64,000 bases of DNA from Stutzerimonas stutzeri (GTDB taxonomy: Bacteria; Pseudomonadota; Gammaproteobacteria; Pseudomonadales; Pseudomonadaceae), in the NCBI GenBank assembly GCA_002387205.1, contig DGLA01000016.1:186001-250000 (forward strand), written 5' to 3'. Every line of letters begins with the position of its first letter. Position 1 is the stretch's first letter. Below the pieces are notes generated by a model. It was not told the origin of the DNA, searched no databases, and saw only the letters and a list, made by a program, of their open reading frames with translations. Shown here piece by piece: positions 35,287-43,665 of this stretch. Both the position numbers and the translations under genes were made by a program.

Positions 35287-35922
35287 TTAGGTAGGAACGA
35301 CGTCTTCGGCCTGCAGACCCTTGTCGCGCATCATGATCGTGAATTCGACGCGCTGGCCTTCGACCAGAACGCGGTGACCCTCGCCGCGAATGGCACGGAA
35401 GTGTACGAATACATCGTCACCGCTATCGCGCGAAATGAAGCCAAACCCTTTCGATGTGTTGAACCATTTAACGGTGCCGGCTTCGCGCTCCGCTGATGCG
35501 GACGGTGTTGCGGCCGTACGCGGCTTTGCTGTCCGGCCCGTCGACTGGGAGGAGCGGCTGCGTGCTGAGCGTTCGGGGCGTGATTGTGTGCTGGCGGCCA
35601 GATTGAGCAGCACGGCGATCATGGCGAATAACAGGCTGGCGACTGTCACTGGCTGCCCGGCAAGGGCTGCAAGCGGGATGAGCAGGGCGGCTGCCTGAAC
35701 CACTGCAGCGGCTATCAGAAGTGCAGACGCGCCTACGATCAGCGGATTAACGCGGTCCTGGGTGCGGCCCTGAGTCGCTGCGAACTGCACGTTCAGCAGA
35801 CCAAGCAGCAGCAGGCACAAGGCTTCAGGTTGGGTCAGAGGCGGCAGGCCTCCAGAAAAGCTGGGAACAAATGACAGTACAAGGGCAACAGCGCCCGTCA
35901 ACACGTGGACGATCTTAAGCAT
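35287..35922 (-). CDS. Membrane-anchored cold-shock domain protein
   Basis: A 211-aa two-part protein. The first 110 residues hold about four hydrophobic helices; a basic Ser/Arg-rich linker (residues 113-145) joins them to a complete cold-shock domain (149-211) with RNA-binding motifs KWFNTSKGFGFI and DVFVHF. This fusion places a nucleic-acid-binding domain at the inner membrane. I recall a similar gene at this locus in P. aeruginosa, so it is a conserved lineage protein, not a local accident. Confidence 0.85.
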   Translation of the reverse strand: MLKIVHVLTGAVALVLSFVPSFSGGLPPLTQPEALCLLLLGLLNVQFAATQGRTQDRVNPLIVGASALLIAAAVVQAAALLIPLAALAGQPVTVASLLFAMIAVLLNLAASTQSRPERSARSRSSQSTGRTAKPRTAATPSASAEREAGTVKWFNTSKGFGFISRDSGDDVFVHFRAIRGEGHRVLVEGQRVEFTIMMRDKGLQAEDVVPT

Positions 35923-36165
35923 TTTAATGACTCACAGTTAAACAGCACGATAGATAGCACGGCGTGCGCTGGGCAATATGAAGGCTCGAGCGGAAGAAGG
36001 CGGCTGCTCGGTGACGAGCCCAGGCGACGACGCGGGCGTATTTAACAGTAAAGAGGGGCGCCGCTCAAATGGCTTGTCCAGAGGTGCGGTGCGGGTGTTG
36101 CGCGGCTATTGGGGGCGCACCAGCCAAGGCAGTCCTGCCCGCCCTGGCTGATGGATAAAACGTAT

Positions 36166-36636
36166 TTAGCGGGCAAGCAGGCTGCGTAGCATCCAGGCGG
36201 TCTTTTCGTGGACCTGCATGCGTTGGGTCAACAGATCGGCCGTAGGCTCGTCACTGACCTTGTCCAGCAGCGGAAAAATACCGCGTGCAGTTCGCACTAC
36301 TGCTTCCTGGCCTTCGACCAGCAGCTTGATCATTTCGTCAGCCGAAGGAATGCCTTCCTGCTCCTTGATGGAGGAAAGCTTGGCATAGGCGGCATAGGTG
36401 CCCGGTGCAGGGAAACCCAGGGCGCGAATACGCTCTGCGATATCGTCGACGGCAACAGCGAGCTCGGTGTACTGGGTTTCGAACATGGTGTGCAGGGTGT
36501 TGAACATTGGCCCCGTCACATTCCAGTGGAAGTTGTGGGTTTTCAGGTAAAGCGTATAGGTGTCGGCCAGCAGGCGGGACAAGCCTTCTGCGATGGCAGC
36601 GCGGTCCTGTTCGGCAATACCGATGTCAATTTCCAT
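36166..36636 (-). CDS. dps: Dps-family ferritin-like protein
   Basis: A 156-aa Dps/miniferritin. The inter-subunit ferroxidase ligands are visible in LKTHNFHWNVTGP and in the following FETQYTELAVAVDDIAERI helix (Asp and Glu ligands). Dps dodecamers oxidise and store iron and protect DNA. It lacks a long Lys-rich N-terminal tail, so DNA binding may be weak. A GGGAGAAAA-type box lies upstream of ATG 36636. Confidence 0.88.
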   Translation of the reverse strand: MEIDIGIAEQDRAAIAEGLSRLLADTYTLYLKTHNFHWNVTGPMFNTLHTMFETQYTELAVAVDDIAERIRALGFPAPGTYAAYAKLSSIKEQEGIPSADEMIKLLVEGQEAVVRTARGIFPLLDKVSDEPTADLLTQRMQVHEKTAWMLRSLLAR

Positions 36637-36995
36637 GGTTTTCTCCCGTTGGTGAACTTAATGCCAGTTATGCCAGAAAAACAGCCCTGGCGTGAGGGAT
36701 GTTTGCCTAGCGTAGGTATTGCTTTGAAGGGTTTAGTTGCGCCGGGTTCAAAATCTGGTGGCTATGCTACTGATTGAGCATGCCTATCCGCGCGGCTGCG
36801 CCAGTGCGATTTAGCAGATATAATCCCGCGCTTGTGCCAGGCAGCTCCAATCCGAACATTGCCCAGTGCGCTGTGTCCTGTATCTGAGATGACTGCAGCC
36901 CGGTCTGTCTCGCGGGCACGCCAGTCGTGCTGGCTGCTCATCGCGAGCCGAGCCACCCAAACGAACTTTCAAGTTACGAGAAGCGAACCCCCACC
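36637..36995. other. Gene-free 359-bp region between dps and aspS
   Basis: Divergent promoter region. It contains a perfect TATAAT for aspS; I see no OxyR-like or Fur-like box I could defend for dps. No small gene with a ribosome site is visible. Confidence 0.5.
36796..36824 (+). promoter_or_regulatory. Likely promoter of aspS
   Basis: A perfect -10 hexamer TATAAT at 36819-36824; the -35 region 17 bp upstream (CTGCGC) is poor. It would give a leader of about 165 bases before the aspS ATG. Confidence 0.45.
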
Positions 36996-38771
36996 ATGAT
37001 GCGCAGCCACTATTGCGGCCAGTTGAACGAAAGCCTGGACGGCCAGGAAATCACTCTTTGCGGCTGGGTTCACCGTCGCCGTGACCACGGCGGGGTCATC
37101 TTCCTCGATGTGCGTGACCGTGAGGGACTGGCTCAGGTCGTGTTCGATCCCGATCGTGCCGAAACCTTCGCCGCCGCAGACAAGGTGCGCAGCGAGTACG
37201 TAATAAGGATTACCGGCAAGGTGCGCCTGAGGCCGGCCGGTGCGGTTAACCCGAACATGGCGTCTGGCGCTATCGAAGTGCTGGGTTACGAGCTCGAAGT
37301 CCTCAACGAGGCCGAAACCCCGCCGTTTCCCCTCAATGAGTACAGCGATGTTGGCGAGGAGACGCGTCTGCGTTATCGCTTCATTGATCTGCGTCGCCCG
37401 GAAATGGCCGAGAAGCTCAAGCTGCGCTCGAAAATCACTGCCAGCATTCGCCGCTATCTCGACGAGAATGGCTTTCTCGACGTAGAAACGCCGATTCTCG
37501 GTCGCCCCACCCCTGAGGGTGCGCGTGATTATCTGGTGCCTAGCCGGACCCATGCCGGTAACTTTTTCGCGTTGCCGCAATCGCCGCAGCTGTTTAAGCA
37601 GCTACTGATGGTTGCGGGTTTCGACCGCTATTACCAGATCGCCAAGTGCTTCCGCGATGAAGACCTGCGGGCGGACCGTCAGCCGGAATTCACCCAGATC
37701 GACATCGAAACCAGCTTCCTCGAAGAGTCCGACATTATCGGCATCACGGAAGGCATGGTGCGCAAGCTGTTCAAGGAAGTGCTGGGCGTCGAGTTCGGCG
37801 AGTTCCCGCACATGCCGTTCGAAGAAGCCATGCGTCGCTATGGCTCCGACAAGCCGGATCTGCGTATTCCGCTCGAACTGGTCGATGTTGCCGATCAGCT
37901 GCAGCAGGTCGAATTCAAGGTTTTCAGCGGTCCGGCGAATGATCCCAAGTGCCGCGTCGCCGCGCTGCGCGTCCCGGGCGGTGCGAGCATGCCGCGTAAA
38001 CAGATCGACGACTACACCAAATTCGTCGGCATCTATGGCGCCAAGGGCCTGGCCTACATCAAGGTCAACGAGCGCGCCAAGGGCGTGGAAGGCCTGCAGT
38101 CTCCGATCGTGAAGAACATCCCGGAAGACAAACTCAACGTGATCCTTGATCGGGTTGGTGCTGTCGACGGCGACATCGTCTTCTTTGGCGCGGACAAAGC
38201 CAAGATCGTATCCGAGGCGCTGGGCGCGCTGCGCATCAAGCTCGGCCATGACCTGAAGCTGCTGACCTGCGAGTGGGCGCCGATGTGGGTGGTCGACTTC
38301 CCGATGTTCGAGGAGAACGATGACGGCTCGCTCAGCGCGCTGCATCACCCGTTCACTGCGCCGAAATGCACGCCGAAAGAACTCGAGGCCAACCCTGCAG
38401 GTGCGCTGTCGCGTGCCTATGACATGGTTCTTAATGGCACCGAGTTGGGTGGCGGTTCGATCCGTATTCACCGCAAAGAGATGCAGCAGACCGTGTTCCG
38501 CATCCTGGGCATCGATGAGGCCGAGCAAGACGAGAAATTCGGCTTCCTGCTCGACGCGCTCAAGTTTGGTGCGCCGCCCCACGGCGGCCTGGCCTTCGGC
38601 CTCGACCGTCTGGTGATGCTGATGACTGGTGCTCAGTCGATCCGCGAAGTTATCGCATTCCCGAAAACCCAGAGTGCCGCCGATGTCATGACGCAGGCAC
38701 CGGGTGCGGTGGATGCCAAGGCATTGCGAGAGCTGCACATCCGGCTTCGCGAACAACCCAAAGCCGAGTGA
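36996..38771 (+). CDS. aspS: Aspartate-tRNA ligase
   Basis: AspRS charges tRNA-Asp, and in pseudomonads (which rely on GatCAB for tRNA-Asn) is generally non-discriminating. The 591-aa bacterial form has the N-terminal OB anticodon domain (GWVHRRRDHGGVIFLDVRDR), motif 2 (IAKCFRDEDLRADRQPEFTQ), a GAD insertion, and motif 3 (AFGLDRLVM). Two adjacent ATGs (36996, 36999) could start it. A hairpin terminator follows. Confidence 0.96.
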   Translation: MMRSHYCGQLNESLDGQEITLCGWVHRRRDHGGVIFLDVRDREGLAQVVFDPDRAETFAAADKVRSEYVIRITGKVRLRPAGAVNPNMASGAIEVLGYELEVLNEAETPPFPLNEYSDVGEETRLRYRFIDLRRPEMAEKLKLRSKITASIRRYLDENGFLDVETPILGRPTPEGARDYLVPSRTHAGNFFALPQSPQLFKQLLMVAGFDRYYQIAKCFRDEDLRADRQPEFTQIDIETSFLEESDIIGITEGMVRKLFKEVLGVEFGEFPHMPFEEAMRRYGSDKPDLRIPLELVDVADQLQQVEFKVFSGPANDPKCRVAALRVPGGASMPRKQIDDYTKFVGIYGAKGLAYIKVNERAKGVEGLQSPIVKNIPEDKLNVILDRVGAVDGDIVFFGADKAKIVSEALGALRIKLGHDLKLLTCEWAPMWVVDFPMFEENDDGSLSALHHPFTAPKCTPKELEANPAGALSRAYDMVLNGTELGGGSIRIHRKEMQQTVFRILGIDEAEQDEKFGFLLDALKFGAPPHGGLAFGLDRLVMLMTGAQSIREVIAFPKTQSAADVMTQAPGAVDAKALRELHIRLREQPKAE

Positions 38772-38777
38772 AGGCGC

Positions 38778-38803
38778 AAGAGCCCAGGGAAACCTGGGCT
38801 CTT
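38778..38803 (+). terminator. Terminator after aspS
   Basis: An 11-bp perfect stem (AAGAGCCCAGG with CCTGGGCTCTT) with a GAAA tetraloop, 7 bases after the aspS stop. It is followed by GGTTT. It may attenuate rather than fully block transcription into yebC. Confidence 0.7.
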
Positions 38804-38846
38804 GGTTTCAGCACGATGAACAGTTGATCAGAAAGGGAGGCAGTTA

Positions 38847-39593
38847 ATGGCTGGTCATTCCAAATGGGCCAACATCAAGCATCGCAAAGGGCGCCAGGAC
38901 GCCAAGCGCGGCAAGATTTTCACCAAGATTATTCGCGAGCTGACCGTCGCCGCGAAGAGCGGTCCTATTCCTGCAGACAATCCACGCCTGCGCCTGGCAG
39001 TCGATAAGGCACTGGTTGCAAACATGTCGCGCGACGTGATTGACCGCGCCATTGCGCGTGGCGCCGGCAATAACGAGTCGGACAATGTCGTTGAGTTGAC
39101 CTATGAAGGTTATGCCCCCAGCGGCGTGGCCATCATCGTCGAGGCCATGACCGACAATCGCAACCGCACGGCGGCCGAAGTCCGTCATGCGTTCAGCAAG
39201 CACGGCGGAAACCTGGGCACCGACGGCTCGGTTGCCTATATGTTCGATCGCAAAGGGCAGATCAGCTTTGCGGCGGGGGTGGATGAGGACGCACTAATGG
39301 AGGCGGCGCTGGAAGCCGGCGCTGACGATGTGGAAATGGGCGAGGACGGCTCGGCCCTGGTCTCGACCAGCTTTGCCGAATTCCACGCGGTCAACGAAGC
39401 CCTGAGCGAAGCTGGATTCAAAGCCGAAGAGGCGGACATCGCCATGATTCCCTCAATCGCCGCACCTTTGGCCGATCTCGAAACCGCGCAGAAAGTGCTG
39501 CGCCTGATCGATGCGCTGGAAGACCTGGACGACGTGCAGAACGTCTACCACAACGCCGAAGTCCCGGATGAGATCATGGAGCAGTTGGACTGA
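38847..39593 (+). CDS. yebC: YebC/PmpR family regulator
   Basis: A 248-aa YebC-family protein, starting MAGHSKWANIKHRKGRQDAKRG, the family hallmark. In P. aeruginosa the ortholog at this locus (PmpR) represses pqsR; more recently YebC proteins have been tied to translation of proline-rich stretches. A strong AGGGAGG box precedes ATG 38847. It precedes ruvC, a common order. Confidence 0.94.
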   Translation: MAGHSKWANIKHRKGRQDAKRGKIFTKIIRELTVAAKSGPIPADNPRLRLAVDKALVANMSRDVIDRAIARGAGNNESDNVVELTYEGYAPSGVAIIVEAMTDNRNRTAAEVRHAFSKHGGNLGTDGSVAYMFDRKGQISFAAGVDEDALMEAALEAGADDVEMGEDGSALVSTSFAEFHAVNEALSEAGFKAEEADIAMIPSIAAPLADLETAQKVLRLIDALEDLDDVQNVYHNAEVPDEIMEQLD

Positions 39594-39610
39594 CTGCTGT
39601 GGCGATCACG

Positions 39611-39645
39611 AGCCGGAAGCCACCCCAGGGTGCTTCCGGCTTTTC
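39611..39645 (+). terminator. Terminator after yebC
   Basis: A 10-bp stem (AGCCGGAAGC with GCTTCCGGCT), its 11-base loop able to pair further, followed by a T-run (TTTTCATTTT). Good intrinsic terminator, 18 bases after the stop. Confidence 0.82.
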
Positions 39646-39741
39646 ATTTTGGACTTGGCGCCGCTTCTCGTTATGTCGCTGGTCGCCGCGCCATAGCCTC
39701 CTTATACTTGCGCCTGGATAAATAGACAGTACGGCGGCTGC

Positions 39742-40266
39742 ATGACGCTTATCCTGGGCATCGACCCTGGTTCACGAATTACCGGCTATGGTGTGGTGCG
39801 CGATACCGGCCGCCATTGCGAGTATGTGGCGTCTGGCTGCATTCGCACCGGCAGCGGCGAGCTTTCCGCCCGCCTGCAGGCGGTGTTTGTCGGCGTCAGC
39901 GAAGTGATTCGTCAGCATGGACCTGTGACCATGGGCATCGAGCAGGTGTTCATGGCCCGCAATGCGGATTCTGCGCTCAAGTTGGGTCAGGCTCGAGGCG
40001 CAGCCATCGTCGCTGCTGCGGAGCAGGGGCTGGAGATCGCCGAATACACCGCCACACAGGTAAAGCAGGCCATCGCAGGCACTGGTGGGGCTGACAAGCA
40101 GCAGGTGCTGATGATGGTCATGCATCTGTTGAAACTCACCCAGAAGCCCCAGATCGATGCGTCGGATGCCCTGGCGATCGCGCTGTGTCACGCGCATCAT
40201 CGCCAGAGCCTGATTCCGCATGGGCTGGCGACCGCCAAGCGACGAGGCGGACGGCTGCGACTGTAA
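39742..40266 (+). CDS. ruvC: Holliday junction endonuclease RuvC
   Basis: RuvC cuts Holliday junctions as a dimer. The 174-aa protein starts MTLILGIDPGSRITGYG, with catalytic Asp 7, then Glu in GIEQVF and the DASDALAIALCHAH segment carrying the last two Asp residues. First gene of ruvC-ruvA-ruvB. Confidence 0.95.
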   Translation: MTLILGIDPGSRITGYGVVRDTGRHCEYVASGCIRTGSGELSARLQAVFVGVSEVIRQHGPVTMGIEQVFMARNADSALKLGQARGAAIVAAAEQGLEIAEYTATQVKQAIAGTGGADKQQVLMMVMHLLKLTQKPQIDASDALAIALCHAHHRQSLIPHGLATAKRRGGRLRL

Positions 40267-40346
40267 TCACACCGCCTCGACCCATCCGTCGAGGTACTGG
40301 TAGAACAATCCGGCCCGTAGCTGTGTTGCGGGCTGCAAGAGGACGC

Positions 40347-40958
40347 ATGACAGTGATCGGACGCTTGCGCGGTACCCTGGCGGAAAAGCAGCCCCCTCAC
40401 CTGATTCTGGACGTAAATGGCATCGGCTATGAGCTGGAAGTGCCAATGACGACCTTGTATCGGCTGCCGGCGGTAGGCGAGCCGGTTACGCTTCATACTC
40501 ATCTCGTGGTGCGGGAAGATGCGCATCTCTTGTATGGTTTTGCTGCAAAGCGCGACCGTGAACTCTTCCGGGAACTCATCAGGCTCAATGGCGTGGGGCC
40601 GAAACTTGCCCTGGCGTTGATGTCCGGACTCGAAGTGGATGAACTTGTGCGCTGCGTCCAGGCGCAGGACACCTCCGTATTGGTGAAAGTCCCCGGCGTC
40701 GGCAAGAAGACCGCGGAGCGGCTGCTGATCGAACTGAAGGATCGCTTCAAGGCGTGGGAAACCATGCCGTCCATCGCTACCCTGGTGGTGGAACCCCGCA
40801 GCGCTGCAGCGGTCTCAAGCGCCGAGAACGATGCCGTCAGCGCCTTGATTTCCCTAGGTTTCAAGCCTCAAGAGGCGAGCCGTGCCGTAGTCGCCGTACA
40901 GGAAGACGATTTGAGCAGTGAAGACCTGATTCGCCGTGCACTGAAGGGAATGGCCTAG
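40347..40958 (+). CDS. ruvA: Holliday junction branch-migration protein RuvA
   Basis: RuvA binds Holliday junctions and loads RuvB. The 203-aa protein has an N-terminal OB domain (MTVIGRLRGTLAEKQPP), two helix-hairpin-helix motifs (NGVGPKLALALMSG and VPGVGKKTAERLLIELKDR) and a C-terminal RuvB-binding three-helix domain. AGAGGA lies upstream of ATG 40347. Its stop overlaps the ruvB GTG by one base. Confidence 0.95.
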   Translation: MTVIGRLRGTLAEKQPPHLILDVNGIGYELEVPMTTLYRLPAVGEPVTLHTHLVVREDAHLLYGFAAKRDRELFRELIRLNGVGPKLALALMSGLEVDELVRCVQAQDTSVLVKVPGVGKKTAERLLIELKDRFKAWETMPSIATLVVEPRSAAAVSSAENDAVSALISLGFKPQEASRAVVAVQEDDLSSEDLIRRALKGMA

Positions 40959-42010
40959 TGATCGAAGCTGATCGTCTCATCACCGCTACGGGTCGTGATC
41001 GCGAAGAACAGTTCGACCGCGCCATTCGCCCGCTGAGTCTTGCCGACTATATAGGCCAGCCGGTTGTACGCGAACAAATGGACCTGTTCATTCGAGCTGC
41101 ACGGGCTCGCAAGGAACCGCTGGACCACACGCTGATCTTTGGTCCGCCAGGTCTGGGCAAGACCACCCTGGCGCATATCATCGCCCAGGAAATGGGCGTC
41201 TCGATCAAGAGCACGTCTGGCCCTGTCCTTGAACGGCCAGGCGATCTAGCCGCACTGCTGACGAATCTGGAAGAGGGCGACGTGCTGTTTGTCGACGAGA
41301 TCCACCGTCTTTCGCCTATTGTCGAAGAAGTGCTTTACCCCGCGATGGAGGATTTCCAGCTCGACATCATGATCGGCGAAGGTCCTGCGGCTCGCTCGAT
41401 CAAGCTCGATCTGCCGCCCTTCACCCTGGTTGGGGCCACCACGCGTGCTGGCATGCTGACCAATCCGCTTCGTGATCGCTTCGGTATCGTGCAGCGTCTC
41501 GAGTTCTATTCGACGGCCGATCTGGCGACCATCGTCAGCCGCTCTGCCGGCATTCTCGGCTTGCCAACCGAAACCGAAGGTGCCGTCGAGATCGCCCGGC
41601 GTTCACGCGGCACGCCGCGTATCGCCAATCGCCTGCTGCGTCGTGTGCGTGACTTCGCCGAAGTTCGGGGGAACGGCGAAATCAGCCGCAGCACTGCTGA
41701 CCTGGCGCTGAAGATGCTCGATGTCGACGAGCGAGGCCTGGATCACCAGGATCGTCGCCTACTGCTGACGTTGATCGAGAAATTCGATGGTGGTCCCGTG
41801 GGTGTCGATAGCCTGGCGGCAGCCATCAGTGAGGAGCGTCATACCATCGAGGATGTCCTCGAGCCGTATCTGATCCAGCAGGGTTACATCATGCGCACCC
41901 CGCGCGGGCGAGTCGTCACCCGTCACGCCTATTTGCACTTCGGCCTGAACCTGCCGAAACGCATGGAAAACTCACCTACCGCTGACCTCTTCGGTGGCGA
42001 CACAGAGTGA
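40958..42010 (+). CDS. ruvB: Holliday junction branch-migration ATPase RuvB
   Basis: RuvB is the hexameric AAA+ motor that drives branch migration. The 350-aa protein begins at GTG 40958 (overlapping the ruvA stop), with Walker A GPPGLGKTT, Walker B LFVDEIHR, sensor 1 GATTRAG, arginine finger DRFGI and a winged-helix C-terminus (GYIMRTPRGR). Confidence 0.97.
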   Translation: MIEADRLITATGRDREEQFDRAIRPLSLADYIGQPVVREQMDLFIRAARARKEPLDHTLIFGPPGLGKTTLAHIIAQEMGVSIKSTSGPVLERPGDLAALLTNLEEGDVLFVDEIHRLSPIVEEVLYPAMEDFQLDIMIGEGPAARSIKLDLPPFTLVGATTRAGMLTNPLRDRFGIVQRLEFYSTADLATIVSRSAGILGLPTETEGAVEIARRSRGTPRIANRLLRRVRDFAEVRGNGEISRSTADLALKMLDVDERGLDHQDRRLLLTLIEKFDGGPVGVDSLAAAISEERHTIEDVLEPYLIQQGYIMRTPRGRVVTRHAYLHFGLNLPKRMENSPTADLFGGDTE

Positions 42011-42061
42011 CAAGAATTTCTTTCTCGTACCCGATTGGCAATTGCAGGGCCTGGCACTAGT

Positions 42062-42505
42062 ATGCGCGCGGAATCACATGCTCAACCGTTCTCCCATCGC
42101 TGCCGTGTCTATTACGAGGACACCGATGCGGGTGGCATCGTTTACTACGTCAACTACCTCAAATTCATGGAGCGGGCCCGTACCGAGCGGCTGCGCAGTC
42201 TGGGTTTTGCCCAGTCGCAGCTGGCCGGGGAAGACCTGCTTTTCGTCGTGCATTCGAGCCAGGCGCGCTATATCGCGCCGGCCCGTCTGGATGACGAGCT
42301 GCGGGTTACGGCAGAGGTGGTGGAGGTCAAGCGTGCAAGCCTGCGTTTCAGGCAGCAGGTACGCCGAGTTGAGGATGATGCGCTGCTCTGTGAAGGGCAG
42401 TTCGTGGTGGCCTGCGTGCGCACCGAGAGTTTGAAACCCCGTCCCATTCCCGAGCCGCTGCGCGCGGCCTTTACCGGGTCGGGTCTACCCCCAGCAGGAG
42501 AGTAA
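42062..42505 (+). CDS. ybgC: Acyl-CoA thioesterase of the Tol-Pal locus
   Basis: A 147-aa hotdog-fold thioesterase; the active-site region YYEDTDAGGIVYYVNYLKF is complete with its catalytic Asp. YbgC cleaves acyl-CoA or binds acyl carrier protein at the membrane. Start at ATG 42062; a TTG at 42035 would add residues without a ribosome site. It starts the tol operon, 2 bases before tolQ. Confidence 0.92.
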   Translation: MRAESHAQPFSHRCRVYYEDTDAGGIVYYVNYLKFMERARTERLRSLGFAQSQLAGEDLLFVVHSSQARYIAPARLDDELRVTAEVVEVKRASLRFRQQVRRVEDDALLCEGQFVVACVRTESLKPRPIPEPLRAAFTGSGLPPAGE

Positions 42506-42507
42506 GC

Positions 42508-43200
42508 GTGGAACCCAACGTCGATCATATGTCCATGTGGAGCCTGATCAGCAACGCCAGCTTCGTGGTTCAGCTGGTAATGCTGATTCTGGTAGGCGCT
42601 TCGGTGACATCATGGATTCTGATTTTCCAGCGCGGCAATATGATCCGTGCCGCAAAGCGGTCCCTGGATGCGTTCGAAGAGCGCTTCTGGTCAGGCATCG
42701 ATCTCTCCAAGCTCTACCGCCAGGCGGGAAGCAATCCTGACCCGGACTCTGGGGTCGAGCAGATCTTTCGTGCCGGCTTCAAGGAATTCTCTCGCCTTCG
42801 CCAGCAGCAGGGAGTCGACCCGGATGCGGTGATGGACGGGGTGAACCGCGCCATGCGAGTGGCCATCTCCCGTGAGGAAGAAAAGCTCGAGCAGGGCCTG
42901 CCGTTCCTTGCCACCGTGGGTTCCACCAGCCCCTATATCGGCTTGTTCGGCACCGTCTGGGGCATCATGAACTCTTTCCGCGGGCTGGCCCAGGTACAGC
43001 AGGCGACGCTGGCCACCGTCGCGCCGGGCATCGCCGAAGCGTTGATCGCCACCGCGATTGGTCTGTTCGCAGCGATTCCGGCGGTCATTGCTTACAACCG
43101 GTTCGCGGCCCGTGGCGAGATGCTCATCGGTCGCTACTACACCTTTGCCGATGAGTTCCAGGCGATCCTCCATCGCAAAGTTCACACCTCGGAAGAGTGA
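42508..43200 (+). CDS. tolQ: Tol-Pal system proton channel protein TolQ
   Basis: TolQ forms the inner-membrane pentameric stator with TolR and powers TolA by proton flow. The 230-aa protein begins at GTG 42508 and has three helices (near residues 15-36, 130-155 and 168-193) with the conserved STSPYIGLFGTVWGIM segment. A GGAG box lies upstream, at the ybgC end. Confidence 0.94.
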   Translation: MEPNVDHMSMWSLISNASFVVQLVMLILVGASVTSWILIFQRGNMIRAAKRSLDAFEERFWSGIDLSKLYRQAGSNPDPDSGVEQIFRAGFKEFSRLRQQQGVDPDAVMDGVNRAMRVAISREEEKLEQGLPFLATVGSTSPYIGLFGTVWGIMNSFRGLAQVQQATLATVAPGIAEALIATAIGLFAAIPAVIAYNRFAARGEMLIGRYYTFADEFQAILHRKVHTSEE

Positions 43201-43212
43201 GGCCCGCTGGCC

Positions 43213-43665
43213 ATGGCAAGAATTCGCAACAGACGCAAACCCGTTGCCGAGATGAACGTGGTGCCGTACATCGACGTGATGCTGGTGCTGCTGGTGATCT
43301 TCATGGTGACTGCGCCCATGCTCAACCAGGGCGTGAAGGTCGACCTGCCCAAGGTCAGTAGCGAGGTATTGCCTCAGGATAACGATGCCCAGGTGCTGAC
43401 AATCTCCATCAAGGCGGACAAGACCTACTACTGGAACATCGGCAGCGAAGTCGACACCGATACCGTGCAGGACAGAGCGCTGACGCTGGAAGAGATGACC
43501 ACGGCGGTAACCGCGATCATGAACCAGAACCGGAGCCAGGGTAAGCAGGTTCAGGTGTTTGTCCGCGGCGACAAGGCGGTGGACTATGGTTCGGTCATGT
43601 CCGCCATGGGCGGGCTTCAGGAAGCGGGTGTGGGCAATGTCGGTCTGATTACCGAGGCGCCTTGA
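43213..43665 (+). CDS. tolR: Tol-Pal system protein TolR
   Basis: A 150-aa ExbD/TolR protein: a short basic N-terminus, one helix (VVPYIDVMLVLLVIFMVTAP) with the proton-carrying Asp, then a periplasmic domain. It works with TolQ. Its TGA overlaps the tolA ATG by one base. Confidence 0.94.
   Translation: MARIRNRRKPVAEMNVVPYIDVMLVLLVIFMVTAPMLNQGVKVDLPKVSSEVLPQDNDAQVLTISIKADKTYYWNIGSEVDTDTVQDRALTLEEMTTAVTAIMNQNRSQGKQVQVFVRGDKAVDYGSVMSAMGGLQEAGVGNVGLITEAP

Noticed and set aside
37602..38756. 384-codon frame antisense to aspS
   Set aside because: Shadow of aspS; no start signal or motifs.
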